In this document: positions 1 through 8,057 of the stretch, one piece after another
Position numbering within the stretch: position 1 is the stretch's first letter
Layout of the letters: every line of letters starts with the position of its first letter
Made by a program: the position numbers and the translations under genes
The notes under the pieces: model-generated
Told to the model about the DNA's origin: nothing
The model's database searches: none
What the model saw: only the letters and a program-made list of their open reading frames with translations
Source of the DNA: Domibacillus epiphyticus
GTDB taxonomy: Bacteria > Bacillota > Bacilli > Bacillales > Domibacillaceae
Direction: 5' to 3'
NCBI RefSeq assembly: GCF_001975785.1
Contig: NZ_MSFI01000006.1
Coordinates: 1 to 64,000 of the forward strand
DNA: 64,000 bases

Positions 1-44
1 GTAGTTGGGGGTTTCCCCCTGTGAGAGCAGGACGCCGCCTGGCA
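1..44 (+). rRNA. rrf: 5S ribosomal RNA, 3' end (cut by window start)
   Basis: The first bases match the 3' part of Bacillus 5S rRNA, with the conserved stretch GTAGTTGGGGGTTTCCCCCT followed by GAGAGCAGGACGCCGCC. The 5' part lies outside the window. It marks the end of an rRNA operon transcribed into the tRNA genes that follow. Confidence 0.93.
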
Positions 45-45
45 A

Positions 46-72
46 ACTTTTGTCATAAACAAAAGTCTTTTT
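46..72 (+). terminator. weak hairpin with T tract between 5S rRNA and tRNAs
   Basis: An 8-bp stem (ACTTTTGT/ACAAAAGT) with a short loop is followed by CTTTTT. It could be a weak terminator or an RNA-processing hairpin separating the 5S RNA from the tRNAs. The stem is AT-rich, so read-through into the tRNA genes is likely. Confidence 0.45.
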
Positions 73-77
73 ATTGT

Positions 78-151
<74 letters not shown>

Positions 152-156
152 TTGTT

Positions 157-233
157 GGTCCGGTAGTTCAGTTGGTTAGAATGCCTGCCTGTCACGCAGG
201 AGGTCGCGGGTTCGAGTCCCGTCCGGACCGCCA
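157..233 (+). tRNA. tRNA-Asp (anticodon GTC)
   Basis: A complete 77-nt cloverleaf with acceptor stem GGTCCGG/CCGGACC, anticodon GTC at 191-193 and an encoded 3' CCA. It starts five bases after the initiator tRNA, so the two are almost certainly co-transcribed with the rRNA operon. Confidence 0.97.
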
Positions 234-296
234 TTTTTATTAAAGAAGAATTCTTTTTTTATTCGTACATATTCGATATAATATTGATACAATAGG

Positions 297-330
297 AAAC
301 CTTAGGATGTATGATCCTAAGGTTTTTTTT
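297..330 (+). terminator. strong Rho-independent terminator before tsaE
   Basis: A perfect 12-bp stem (AAACCTTAGGAT/ATCCTAAGGTTT, loop GTATG) runs into eight T residues. It ends the rRNA-tRNA transcript only about 20 bases before tsaE. A TATAAT hexamer at 277-282 lies just upstream, so it might also act as an attenuator for tsaE. Confidence 0.85.
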
Positions 331-350
331 CGAGGAAAGAAGGTAAAAGG

Positions 351-833
351 ATGTCGTCTTCTTATACAATTATGATTTCTAATCTAGAAGAAATGAATAG
401 GTTCGCCGCGTATGTAGCATCATTGCTTGCACCTGGAGATGTTCTTTTATTAGAAGGAGATCTTGGTGCAGGAAAAACAACATTTACGCAAGGACTTGCC
501 GCAGCACTGGGCGTCAAAAAAAATGTGAACAGCCCAACGTTTACGATTATAAAAGAATATAAAGGAAAATATCCGCTCTATCATATGGATGTATACAGGC
601 TCGGTCAAGATTCAGAAGAGGATCTTGGTTTTGATGAATATTTTTATGGAGACGGAATTTCTGTTGTGGAATGGGCTCATTATATTGAGGATCAACTGCC
701 CGATGAGTATGTGGCCATTACTCTTTACCATACGGATGTTGAAGGACAGCGTAAAGTGGTTTTGAATATAAAAGGCGATCGTTATGAACGATTACGTGAG
801 AAGGTGATGCGTTATGAACATTTTAGCGATTGA
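351..833 (+). CDS. tsaE: tRNA t6A biosynthesis ATPase TsaE
   Basis: ATPase of the TsaB-TsaD-TsaE complex that installs N6-threonylcarbamoyl adenosine at position 37 of ANN-decoding tRNAs in the cytoplasm. The 160-residue protein has a P-loop, GDLGAGKTT, at about residues 36-44, the conserved SPTF segment near 61-64 and HMDVYR near 79-84, all family hallmarks. The start ATG follows GAAAGAAGG. The gene overlaps tsaB by 20 bases and heads a translationally coupled tsaE-tsaB-rimI-tsaD cluster. In B. subtilis, as I recall, thiL precedes it; here the rRNA operon and its terminator do. Confidence 0.95.
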   Translation: MSSSYTIMISNLEEMNRFAAYVASLLAPGDVLLLEGDLGAGKTTFTQGLAAALGVKKNVNSPTFTIIKEYKGKYPLYHMDVYRLGQDSEEDLGFDEYFYGDGISVVEWAHYIEDQLPDEYVAITLYHTDVEGQRKVVLNIKGDRYERLREKVMRYEHFSD

Positions 834-1524
834 TACATCTACATATACATTGTCGATTGGGTTATCTGACGGCGATACAATGCTTGCTGAACAAGTGACG
901 AATGTGAAAAAAAATCATTCGGTCAGGGTGATGCCGGCCATTGAATCACTTATGAATGAAGTAGAAATGAGGCCCGATGAGCTGGATAAAATTATCGTTG
1001 CGAATGGACCGGGTTCTTATACAGGAGTGCGCATTGGTGTAACAATTGCAAAAACATTGGCATGGACGCTTCAAATTCCGATTACAGCTGTATCCGGTCT
1101 AGCGTCTCTTGCGGCTTCTGCTCCATTAATTCAAGGTCTAGTCTGCCCGATATTTGATGCGCGAAGAGGACAAGTTTTTACAGGTTTATATCGTTTATCA
1201 AACGGTTTTGTGGAGACAGTAAAGGAAGATCGAAACATACCGATTGTTGACTGGTGCCATGAACTGATTGAAATGGACGAACCTGTCTTATTCGTCGGTC
1301 AGGAAAGTGTACTTCATGAAAAGGTTATTGCAGAACTTATGGGCAGTGCCGCGGCATTTGCAGGTAATTCAGTTCCCTATACGCGTCCGGCGGCCCTTAT
1401 TTCTCTAGGACAAAGCGCCCAGCATCAGGATCCGGCGGTTGTTATACCCAATTACGCGCGTCTTGCGGAAGCAGAAGCGAAGTGGCTAGAATCCAATGCG
1501 AAGAAGGATAAGTCCAGTGAGTGA
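814..1524 (+). CDS. tsaB: tRNA t6A biosynthesis protein TsaB
   Basis: Non-catalytic partner of TsaD with the ASKHA fold; it scaffolds the t6A-synthesising complex and binds TsaE. The 236-residue protein opens with MNILAIDTST, the typical first beta strand, and carries the conserved GPGSYTGVRIG segment near residues 65-75. It overlaps tsaE by 20 bases and the rimI start by a few bases, consistent with coupled translation. Length is close to the roughly 230 residues usual for Bacillus TsaB. Confidence 0.95.
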   Translation: MNILAIDTSTYTLSIGLSDGDTMLAEQVTNVKKNHSVRVMPAIESLMNEVEMRPDELDKIIVANGPGSYTGVRIGVTIAKTLAWTLQIPITAVSGLASLAASAPLIQGLVCPIFDARRGQVFTGLYRLSNGFVETVKEDRNIPIVDWCHELIEMDEPVLFVGQESVLHEKVIAELMGSAAAFAGNSVPYTRPAALISLGQSAQHQDPAVVIPNYARLAEAEAKWLESNAKKDKSSE

Positions 1525-1963
1525 GCTTCTGATTCGTCCAATGACACTGGAGGATATTCCGGCAGTTTATGAAGTGGAGCTGGTCAGTTTTGCAATTCCA
1601 TGGTCAAAAGAAGCGTTTGAACGTGAGATTTCGTCCAATCGATTTGCGCTTTATCATGTGGCAGAAATAAACGGACAGGTGATTGGTTATTGTGGCATGT
1701 GGGTTGTATATGACCAGGTTCAAATAACGAACATCGCGATTTTGCCGGAATATCGAGGAAATCATTATGGTGAAAAATTAATGGCGTATGTCATGAAAGA
1801 AGCAAAACGATATGGCGGCGCGGTACTTTCTTTAGAAGTGCGGGTCAGCAATACACCGGCGCGGTCCCTATATGAAAAATTTGGACTGCAGCCGGGTGGA
1901 ATCCGGAAGCAGTATTATACAGATAATTTAGAAGACGCTTTAGTAATGTGGGTGAATTTATGA
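1517..1963 (+). CDS. rimI: ribosomal protein alanine N-acetyltransferase RimI
   Basis: GNAT-family acetyltransferase expected to acetylate the N-terminal alanine of ribosomal protein S18. The acetyl-CoA-binding loop is visible as [12 protein letters not shown], and the family pattern [11 protein letters not shown] sits near the N terminus. I chose the GTG at 1517 because AAGAAGGA lies nine bases upstream; an in-frame ATG at 1496 would add seven basic residues but has a poor ribosome binding site. The gene is sandwiched between tsaB and tsaD, a common arrangement, and its stop codon overlaps the tsaD start as ATGA. Confidence 0.9.
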   Translation: MSELLIRPMTLEDIPAVYEVELVSFAIPWSKEAFEREISSNRFALYHVAEINGQVIGYCGMWVVYDQVQITNIAILPEYRGNHYGEKLMAYVMKEAKRYGGAVLSLEVRVSNTPARSLYEKFGLQPGGIRKQYYTDNLEDALVMWVNL

Positions 1964-2982
1964 TGAAAAAAGATACATTTGTATTCGGAATTGAGACGAG
2001 CTGTGATGAAACGGCCGCATCGATCATTAAAAATGGTACGGAAATAGTGTCAAATGTCGTTTCGTCCCAAATTGAAAGCCATAAACGATTTGGCGGTGTT
2101 GTGCCGGAAATTGCATCACGACATCACGTGGAGCAAATTGTTTCTGTATTTGAGGAAACGCTTAAACAGGCTGATTTGACGTTTCAAGAGATAGATGCCA
2201 TTGCGGTAACGAAAGGACCAGGTCTTGTAGGAGCATTGTTAGTTGGAGTAAATGCGGCGAAAGCGATAGCCTTTGCACATGGGATCCCGCTAATTGGCGT
2301 TCATCATATTGCTGGTCATATTTATGCGAATCGTTTAGTGAAGGAAATGTCGTTTCCTCTTTTATCGCTTGTTGTTTCCGGAGGCCATACAGAACTCGTT
2401 TATATGAAAGAACACGGCTCATTTGAGGTAATCGGAGAGACTCGTGACGATGCAGCAGGAGAAGCTTACGATAAAGTGGCGCGTACGCTGCATCTACCTT
2501 ATCCCGGCGGTCCCCATATTGACCGGCTGGCTGCAGAAGGCCAAGATACGTATGCCTTACCGCGCATCTGGCTGGATGAAGGGTCATATGATTTTAGCTT
2601 CAGCGGATTGAAGTCAGCTGTTATTAATACTGTTCATAACGCGGAGCAGCGTGGTGAAGAGATTAACCCTGTAAATCTGGCAGCGAGTTTTCAAGCGAGT
2701 GTTGTGGAAGTGCTGACGGAAAAAACAGTACGGGCGGCGAAAGAATATAACGTGAAGCAAGTTTTATTAGCTGGCGGTGTTGCAGCAAATAAAGGCTTGC
2801 GCTCATCTCTGGAGCAAGCTTTTATCAACATGGATCAATTGGAATTAATTATTCCGCCAATTTCATTATGTACAGATAATGCAGCCATGATTGCTGCAGC
2901 GGGAACCGTTTTATTCGAACAGGGAAAACGTGATGGACTCGATATGAACGGTCATCCGGGTCTTGATATAGAACAATTTTAA
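1960..2982 (+). CDS. tsaD: tRNA N6-adenosine threonylcarbamoyltransferase TsaD
   Basis: Catalytic subunit that transfers the threonylcarbamoyl group from TC-AMP to A37 of tRNA. It is an ASKHA-fold metalloenzyme: the HHIAGH motif provides metal-binding histidines (about residues 116 and 120), and [11 protein letters not shown] holds the conserved aspartate near the C terminus. Both the [11 protein letters not shown] start and the 340-residue length are typical. The ATG at 1960 overlaps the rimI stop codon (ATGA) and follows GGTGA; an in-frame ATG at 1948 lies deeper in rimI and looks less likely. Formerly named gcp/ydiE. Confidence 0.95.
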   Translation: MMKKDTFVFGIETSCDETAASIIKNGTEIVSNVVSSQIESHKRFGGVVPEIASRHHVEQIVSVFEETLKQADLTFQEIDAIAVTKGPGLVGALLVGVNAAKAIAFAHGIPLIGVHHIAGHIYANRLVKEMSFPLLSLVVSGGHTELVYMKEHGSFEVIGETRDDAAGEAYDKVARTLHLPYPGGPHIDRLAAEGQDTYALPRIWLDEGSYDFSFSGLKSAVINTVHNAEQRGEEINPVNLAASFQASVVEVLTEKTVRAAKEYNVKQVLLAGGVAANKGLRSSLEQAFINMDQLELIIPPISLCTDNAAMIAAAGTVLFEQGKRDGLDMNGHPGLDIEQF

Positions 2983-2984
2983 AG

Positions 2985-3009
2985 GACGGGCTTATGCCTG
3001 TCTTTTTTT
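2985..3009 (+). terminator. terminator of the tsaE-tsaD operon
   Basis: A 7-bp stem GACGGGC/GCCTGTC (one G-T pair) with loop TTAT is followed by seven T residues, two bases after the tsaD stop codon. Confidence 0.8.
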
Positions 3010-3134
3010 GTGGACAGTGTGGACAAAAACAGGTGTTTTATGTGGATAATGTGCATAACTGCTGTGGAAAGCTTTTGTTAAGCTATAGATAGATCGATAA
3101 ATTTGTGGATAAAAAAGCATGGTGCTGTGGATAG
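3009..3134 (+). promoter_or_regulatory. cluster of seven DnaA-box-like 9-mers between tsaD and the ABC-F gene
   Basis: Within 126 bases there are seven copies of a 9-mer matching or close to TGTGGATAA, the reverse complement of the DnaA box TTATCCACA. They are TGTGGACAG (3009-3017), TGTGGACAA (3018-3026), TGTGGATAA (3041-3049), TGTGCATAA (3050-3058), TGTGGAAAG (3063-3071), TGTGGATAA (3104-3112) and TGTGGATAG (3126-3134). Three fit TTATNCACA exactly, and all point the same way. The first pair and the second pair are abutted head to tail. Outside oriC, B. subtilis has a few such clusters that titrate DnaA and delay replication initiation; I recall one at the gcp (tsaD) locus, but cannot check that here. 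Confidence 0.8.
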
Positions 3135-3148
3135 CACCATGCTTTTTT
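3111..3148. terminator. bidirectional terminator, tsaD side and ABC-F gene
   Basis: A perfect 16-bp stem (AAAAAAGCATGGTGCT/AGCACCATGCTTTTTT) with loop GTGGAT has A and T tracts at its two ends. It overlaps the stop codon of the minus-strand ABC-F gene, so it serves mainly that gene. A DnaA-box-like 9-mer spans its loop. Confidence 0.85.
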
Positions 3149-5078
3149 ATTTATCCTGAAGCGATTCCCATTCTTCCATCAATAATTCAATTGCGTTGTT
3201 TGACTGCTCCAGCTGCTGCTGCAAAGCGAGAGATTTTTCATGGTCCTCATATATATCCGGGAGGCAGAGAAGTTCTTCTGCTTCCTTTATTTTTTCTTCA
3301 TGAATGGAGATTTCCGATTCGATTTCTTCAATACGCCGTATTCTTTGCCGTTCCCGCTTCCGCTGTTCCTTGTCTGTTTTATAGGAATCTGCGGCTGCAG
3401 GCTTTGGTGTGGACGAAATCGTGTTTACCGTATCAAGTGCGGCGAGTTCTTCCTGCTCATTTTTCTTTTCTACATAGTAGTCATAATCGCCAAGATAAAC
3501 GGTCACACCAGATTTATCGAGTTCAATGACTTTCGTGGCGATCCGATTTATAAAATACCGGTCATGTGAGACAAACAGAAGAGTCCCTGGGTAGTCGATC
3601 AGTGCATTTTCAAGTACTTCTTTACTATCAAGGTCTAAATGGTTTGTCGGCTCATCAAGTATTAATAAATTTGCTTTTTCCATCGTCAATTTTGCAAGTG
3701 CAAGACGAGCTTTTTCGCCTCCGCTTAAAGCAGCAACCGGCTTTAATACGTCGTCTCCTGAAAAAAGAAAGGTGCCGAGAATCGTCCGTATGTCTTTTTC
3801 CTGTGTACCCGGATAGTCATCCCAAAGTTCTGCAAGCACTGTTTTCGAGCGGTTTAAGTGTGACTGTTCTTGATCATAATAACCGATTTCAACACCCGCA
3901 CCTGTATGAATGTCACCTGATAGGAGCGGCAGGGCGCCGGTAATGGATTTCAGCAATGTTGATTTTCCTGCCCCGTTCGGGCCCACGAGTGCAATGCTTT
4001 CGCCTCTGGAAATATCAAATGATAAATCAGATGCGATTTTATTTTCATCGTAGCCGATTGCCGCCTGATTTACTTTCAACACTTCATTCCCGCTTTGACG
4101 GTTAATGTCAAACAGCATACCCGGCGGCTTTTCATCACCTTCAGGCCGTGCCATCATCTCCATCCGGTCGAGCTGTTTCCGTCTGCTCTGCGCCCGTTTT
4201 GTAGTGGAGGCACGTGCAATATTTCGCTGAATAAATGCTTCCAGCTTCGCCGCTTCTTCCTGCTGTTTTTCAAATTGCTTCATTTCCCGTTCATACTGTT
4301 CCGCTTTTTGGGATAAATATTTGCTGTAATTGCCCGTATATTTACGAATTTTATGGCGGGACACTTCGTACACTTGATTAACCGTTTTATCAAGGAAGTA
4401 ACGGTCATGGGAAACGATCAAAATGGCACCAGAATACCCCTGTAAATACTGTTCAAGCCAGGAAAGCGTATCAATATCAAGGTGGTTGGTCGGCTCATCA
4501 AGTATTAAGATATCCGGTTTTGTTAACAACAATTTGGCTAAAGCCAATCGAGTTTTTTGGCCGCCGCTTAATGTAGAAATGAGTGTGCCGTAATCAAATT
4601 CATGGAAATGGAAGCCATGTAAAATGGAGCGTAAATCCGCTTCATATTGATATCCGCCTGCTTCTTTAAATTTATTTTGAAGCTGGTCGTAAGCGGTCAT
4701 GACCTGCTCGTACCGTTTCGGGTCGCCGTATACGCCGGGATTTGCCATATCGGCCTCAAGCGTCCGAAGCTGCTGTTCCATATGGCGGATTCCATCAAAA
4801 ACACTGTTCATTTCATCCCATATCGACAGATCGGATTCAAGACCGGTATCCTGGGCGAGATACCCGATTGTCACGTCTTTTGGTTTCATAATCGCACCGG
4901 CTTCATGTGAAAGCTGGCCGGCAATTATTTTTAAAAGCGTCGATTTGCCGGCACCGTTTCGTCCAACGAGAGCGATTCGGTCGCCTGACTGCACCTCGAG
5001 CTTAATATTCGATAAGATCAGTTCAGCTCCATAATATTTCGAAAGCTGCTGTACTTGAAGAAGTATCATATTTTTCAC
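3147..5078 (-). CDS. ydiF: ABC-F family ATP-binding protein (YdiF-like)
   Basis: Soluble protein with two ABC ATPase domains and no membrane segment, the ABC-F architecture associated with ribosome-bound translation factors. Domain 1 has Walker A GRNGAGKST (about residues 39-47) and signature LSGGQKTRLALAK; domain 2 has GPNGAGKST and LSGGEKARLALAK. Both Walker B motifs read LLILDEPTNHLD or the close ILILDEPTNHLD. A charged linker rich in Lys, Glu and Arg joins them (about 240-300), and a coiled-coil tail (about 550-643) ends the protein. Size and convergent position next to tsaD match B. subtilis YdiF. Whether it confers antibiotic protection or acts in ordinary translation cannot be told from sequence. 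Confidence 0.92.
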   Translation of the reverse strand: MKNMILLQVQQLSKYYGAELILSNIKLEVQSGDRIALVGRNGAGKSTLLKIIAGQLSHEAGAIMKPKDVTIGYLAQDTGLESDLSIWDEMNSVFDGIRHMEQQLRTLEADMANPGVYGDPKRYEQVMTAYDQLQNKFKEAGGYQYEADLRSILHGFHFHEFDYGTLISTLSGGQKTRLALAKLLLTKPDILILDEPTNHLDIDTLSWLEQYLQGYSGAILIVSHDRYFLDKTVNQVYEVSRHKIRKYTGNYSKYLSQKAEQYEREMKQFEKQQEEAAKLEAFIQRNIARASTTKRAQSRRKQLDRMEMMARPEGDEKPPGMLFDINRQSGNEVLKVNQAAIGYDENKIASDLSFDISRGESIALVGPNGAGKSTLLKSITGALPLLSGDIHTGAGVEIGYYDQEQSHLNRSKTVLAELWDDYPGTQEKDIRTILGTFLFSGDDVLKPVAALSGGEKARLALAKLTMEKANLLILDEPTNHLDLDSKEVLENALIDYPGTLLFVSHDRYFINRIATKVIELDKSGVTVYLGDYDYYVEKKNEQEELAALDTVNTISSTPKPAAADSYKTDKEQRKRERQRIRRIEEIESEISIHEEKIKEAEELLCLPDIYEDHEKSLALQQQLEQSNNAIELLMEEWESLQDK

Positions 5079-5133
5079 CTCATCTTCACTTTACTTTAGG
5101 AAGGGACAGCGGGCAATGGAAAAGAAGGAGATC

Positions 5134-5162
5134 TTGTGAAAAAGGCGGCAAACAATTATGAT
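5134..5162 (+). promoter_or_regulatory. sigma-A-type promoter of rex
   Basis: TTGTGA (5134-5139) and TATGAT (5157-5162) are separated by exactly 17 bases, about 50 bases before the rex start. The divergent ABC-F gene begins just upstream. Confidence 0.65.
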
Positions 5163-5213
5163 TGAAGTATAAAAAAAGCGAACCTTGAACGGCATCAAGT
5201 TAGGGGGATAAAA

Positions 5214-5867
5214 ATGAATAGCGATTCGATGAGAATTCCACAGGCAACCGCGAAACGCCTGCCGTTATACTATCGGTTTATACAAAATTTGCACTCTTCC
5301 GGGAAACAGCGTGTTTCATCGGCAGAATTAAGTGAAGCGGTAAAAGTGGATTCAGCGACGATCAGGAGAGATTTTTCCTATTTCGGCGCACTTGGTAAAA
5401 AAGGATACGGGTATAATGTGAGCTATTTATTGTCCTTTTTCCGAAAAACACTTGATCAGGATGAAGTGACAAACGTCGCGTTGATTGGTGTTGGGAATCT
5501 TGGTACAGCGTTTTTGAACTACAATTTTTTAAAAAACAACAACACAAAAATTCAAGTCGCGTTTGATGTAGAAGAAAGCAAGGTCGGAACGAAAATTGGC
5601 GAAGTACCGATATATCATATGGATGAGTTAGAAGAAACGCTTGCCAAACTTGAAGTGCCAGTGGCGATTTTAACGATTCCGCAGTCGGCTGCACAGACGA
5701 TTACAGATCGTCTAGTCCAATCAAACATTAAAGGAATTTTGAATTTTACGCCCGCTCGTTTGAATGTGCCGCCGGACATTCGGGTTCATCATATTGATCT
5801 GGCGATTGAACTCCAGTCGCTCGTTTATTTCTTGAAAAACTACCCTGAGGAATCTGTTGGAAAATGA
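5214..5867 (+). CDS. rex: redox-sensing transcriptional repressor Rex
   Basis: DNA-binding sensor of the NADH/NAD+ ratio that represses fermentation and respiration genes when NADH is low. The 217-residue protein has an N-terminal winged helix (about residues 1-80, with the near-invariant [20 protein letters not shown] region) and a Rossmann domain opening with GVGNLGTA near residue 92. A C-terminal helix (about 195-210) supports domain swapping in the dimer. AGGGGGATA precedes the ATG. In B. subtilis, as I recall, moaC lies between the ABC-F gene and rex; here it is absent. Two tat genes follow in the same direction. Confidence 0.95.
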   Translation: MNSDSMRIPQATAKRLPLYYRFIQNLHSSGKQRVSSAELSEAVKVDSATIRRDFSYFGALGKKGYGYNVSYLLSFFRKTLDQDEVTNVALIGVGNLGTAFLNYNFLKNNNTKIQVAFDVEESKVGTKIGEVPIYHMDELEETLAKLEVPVAILTIPQSAAQTITDRLVQSNIKGILNFTPARLNVPPDIRVHHIDLAIELQSLVYFLKNYPEESVGK

Positions 5868-5925
5868 TCATGGAATTTATGGAATTTACGCAGTAAATCA
5901 GTTATGATGAAGGGAAAGGGGGTGT

Positions 5926-6108
5926 TTGCCAATGATGGGTGTTGGCAGCATGGTGATTATCGGCGCCGCCGCTTTGCTTATTTTCGGTCCAAAAAAGCTT
6001 CCGGAACTTGGACGGGCAGCCGGTGATACATTAAGAGAATTTAAAAATTCAACAAAAGGCTTAGCCGATGATGATGAACAGACCGAGGACAAAAAAGAGT
6101 CCAAGTAA
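5926..6108 (+). CDS. tatA: twin-arginine translocase subunit TatA (TatAy-like)
   Basis: Pore-forming subunit of the Tat pathway, which exports folded proteins bearing twin-arginine signal peptides. The 60-residue protein has one N-terminal membrane segment (about residues 8-20), then the hinge and amphipathic helix FGPKKLPELGRAAGDTLREF, then an acidic-basic tail. The TTG at 5926 follows GAAAGGGGG closely and aligns with the MPIGPGS start of B. subtilis TatAy as I recall it; ATG codons at 5932 and 5935 are alternatives. It is followed after 17 bases by tatC, and there is no tatB, as expected for a minimal Bacillus Tat system. Confidence 0.93.
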   Translation: MPMMGVGSMVIIGAAALLIFGPKKLPELGRAAGDTLREFKNSTKGLADDDEQTEDKKESK

Positions 6109-6125
6109 TGTTAGGATGAATAACA

Positions 6126-6869
6126 ATGAGTCGACAAGATATGACGATATTTGAACATCTCGAAGAACTTCGAAAACGACTCATGATTGTCGTCGTTTTC
6201 TTTTTCATAGCTGTTATCGGAGGACTGTTTCTTGCAAAGCCGCTTATTCATTATTTGCAGCATGCGGATGAAGCAGCGGCATTGACGATGAATGCGTTTC
6301 GTGTGACGGATCCGCTTAAAATATATTTCCAGATGGCATTTGTCATCGGAATTATTTTAACATCGCCGGTCATATTGTATCAGCTATGGGCATTTGTCAG
6401 TCCCGGATTGCATGAAAAAGAGCGGAGAGTGACACTCAGTTACATACCCGCATCGGTGGTTCTTTTTTTAGGCGGGTTATCCTTTTCCTACTTCATATTG
6501 TTCCCGTACATCATTCATTTTATGATGAACTTGTCGGGTGACTTGAATATTGAACAGGTGATCGGCATTAACGAATACTTTCAATTTTTATTCCAAACGA
6601 CAATACCATTCGGCTTTTTATTTCAGCTTCCGGTCGTTACGCTGTTTTTAACCCGGCTTGGTATTATAACTCCTATGTTTTTAGGACAAGTCCGACGCTA
6701 TGCATATTTCATTTTGCTGGTCATTGCCGCACTTATCACACCGCCAGATGTCATCTCGCATATGATGGTGAGTATACCGCTGTTTATTTTATATGAAGTG
6801 AGTATTTTCGTTTCGAAAATTGGCTATAATAAAGCACAGCAGGCAGAAGCACAGTCTGCGGCTGAATAA
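6126..6869 (+). CDS. tatC: twin-arginine translocase subunit TatC (TatCy-like)
   Basis: Membrane receptor for twin-arginine signal peptides. The 247-residue protein has six hydrophobic segments, and its N-terminal cytoplasmic helix carries the conserved HLEELRKR motif (about residues 10-17). The first periplasmic loop contains PLKIYFQMAF, and FVSPGLHEKERR lies in the first cytoplasmic loop; both are family signatures. It forms a two-gene unit with tatA and is closed by a strong terminator shared with the converging ydiK gene. Confidence 0.95.
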   Translation: MSRQDMTIFEHLEELRKRLMIVVVFFFIAVIGGLFLAKPLIHYLQHADEAAALTMNAFRVTDPLKIYFQMAFVIGIILTSPVILYQLWAFVSPGLHEKERRVTLSYIPASVVLFLGGLSFSYFILFPYIIHFMMNLSGDLNIEQVIGINEYFQFLFQTTIPFGFLFQLPVVTLFLTRLGIITPMFLGQVRRYAYFILLVIAALITPPDVISHMMVSIPLFILYEVSIFVSKIGYNKAQQAEAQSAAE

Positions 6870-6870
6870 T

Positions 6871-6903
6871 AAAAACTCCGCCCTCATTCAGGGCGGAGTT
6901 TTT
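6871..6903. terminator. bidirectional terminator between tatC and ydiK
   Basis: A 14-bp perfect stem (AAAAACTCCGCCCT/AGGGCGGAGTTTTT) with loop CATTC separates convergent genes and has A and T tracts suited to both directions. Confidence 0.9.
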
Positions 6904-7099
6904 ATTTCTGGCCGTTTTTTAATTTAAAGTGAAGAAAAAGCAGCCGGAGACCGGTTCCTATGTCGAGTGTTGCGAGCAGAATAAGCAAATAGGTGAAAAA
7001 GCCGAAGCTGTTTGCATTTACATCCTGAATGGCGAGAAAAACGAAAAAGACGCCTAGTATATTATAAAAAATCCCTGATGCCAGTGGTGACTGTCTCAT
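6902..7099 (-). CDS. ydiK: small membrane protein, YdiK-like (DUF4305)
   Basis: A 65-residue protein with two predicted membrane helices (about residues 8-25 and 33-55) joined by a short NANSFGFF turn, and a basic C-terminal tail. Size, hydrophobic pattern and position between tatC and the CPBP protease match B. subtilis YdiK. Its function is unknown. It lies 12 bases downstream of the protease-like gene on the same strand and is probably co-transcribed with it. Confidence 0.8.
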   Translation of the reverse strand: MRQSPLASGIFYNILGVFFVFLAIQDVNANSFGFFTYLLILLATLDIGTGLRLLFLHFKLKNGQK

Positions 7100-7111
7100 C
7101 CTAATACCTCC

Positions 7112-7849
7112 TTACAAAAGCCATGCAATAAACTGCTGCATTTGTTCCGCTTCTTTCATCATCTTGTCCAATTCATCCTTAAAAACGTACTGAACGATGA
7201 CGACAAATGAGTTCATCGCCACGTGCGCCACAATCGGCACGATCAGCCGTTTTGTTTTTACATAAAGAAAAGCGAATGTAAATCCCATTGCTGCATATAA
7301 TAGAATGTGCTCGAGCTCTGCGTGTGCGACGGAAAATACGAACGCGCTAACTAATGCGGCGAAGAAAAAGGGCATTCGTTCATACAATGAGCCGAACAAT
7401 ATTTTTCTGAAAACAATTTCTTCTAAAATAGGACCGAATACGGCAACAGATATCATCGTCAGCGGCACCCATTCAATCAGCTGAATGATGGACTGTGTAT
7501 TTTCTGATCCTTGCTCAATCCCAAGTGCCGTTTCGATACTGATGGCAATGGTCTGGGAGAAATAGGCAAGGAATACACCGGCGATTGACCAGAAGATTGA
7601 TTTTCCGACGGACATGGGCGTCTGCGATTCAATTTTATTCGTATAGGTGCTCTTTTTTAAAATAAACAGGATGATCACAGTGGCAAGAGCAAAACTGATC
7701 ACCGTCCAATATCCTGCAGCGACCACTTCTGCCCGGTTTGGTTCAAGATCGGATGAAACCCCGATCTTATAAAGAAGGGGAATTCCGAGGAAGCCGGAAA
7801 ATTGCATTAAAATATACGTAATCAAGACAAGCCCATATTCTTTTCTCAC
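7112..7849 (-). CDS. ydiL: CPBP family intramembrane metalloprotease (YdiL-like)
   Basis: Integral membrane protein of 245 residues with about seven or eight hydrophobic segments. The CPBP (Abi) domain in the C-terminal half has the three expected motifs: EEIVFR at residues 143-148, a histidine in SVAHAELEH (H176) and one in VAHVAMNS (H209). These match the glutamates and histidines proposed as metal ligands in the Rce1/CAAX-protease-like family. The substrate is unknown. The gene heads a two-gene minus-strand unit with ydiK and is divergent from groES. Confidence 0.88.
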   Translation of the reverse strand: MRKEYGLVLITYILMQFSGFLGIPLLYKIGVSSDLEPNRAEVVAAGYWTVISFALATVIILFILKKSTYTNKIESQTPMSVGKSIFWSIAGVFLAYFSQTIAISIETALGIEQGSENTQSIIQLIEWVPLTMISVAVFGPILEEIVFRKILFGSLYERMPFFFAALVSAFVFSVAHAELEHILLYAAMGFTFAFLYVKTKRLIVPIVAHVAMNSFVVIVQYVFKDELDKMMKEAEQMQQFIAWLL

Positions 7850-7954
7850 ATGAAAACTCCTTTATTCTATTCACTTACTGTCCATTGTACTAATAAACGT
7901 GACCCCCTTCAAATAAGCGGTCTCACGGTGTTGGAAATTTTTTTTGCTTTACGC

Positions 7955-8021
7955 TTGCAAAATTAAGATGATTTCATTTATTATAATAATTGTGTTAGCA
8001 CTCATTAGAGTAGAGTGCTAA
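7955..8021 (+). promoter_or_regulatory. groESL promoter with CIRCE operator (HrcA site)
   Basis: A perfect CIRCE element, TTAGCACTC-N9-GAGTGCTAA, occupies 7995-8021. Just upstream lies a sigma-A-type promoter, TTGCAA (7955-7960) with -10 TATTAT (7979-7984), or the overlapping TATAAT at 7982-7987. CIRCE therefore covers the transcription start and should be bound by the repressor HrcA, giving heat-shock control of groESL. Confidence 0.95.
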
Positions 8022-8057
8022 TAAAAACTATTTATCTATTTTTGAGGAGGGTTTCAC

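Noticed and set aside
3119-3943. Open frames on the plus strand opposite the ABC-F gene (3119-3529, 3240-3569, 3566-3943)
   Set aside because: They mirror the minus-strand ABC-F coding sequence, have no ribosome sites of note and no recognisable protein features; the minus strand carries clear ABC motifs.
5134-5155. Possible Rex operator (TTGTGAA half-site) upstream of rex
   Set aside because: Only one half of TTGTGAAnnnnTTCACAA is present; the sequence is better explained as the -35 box of the rex promoter.
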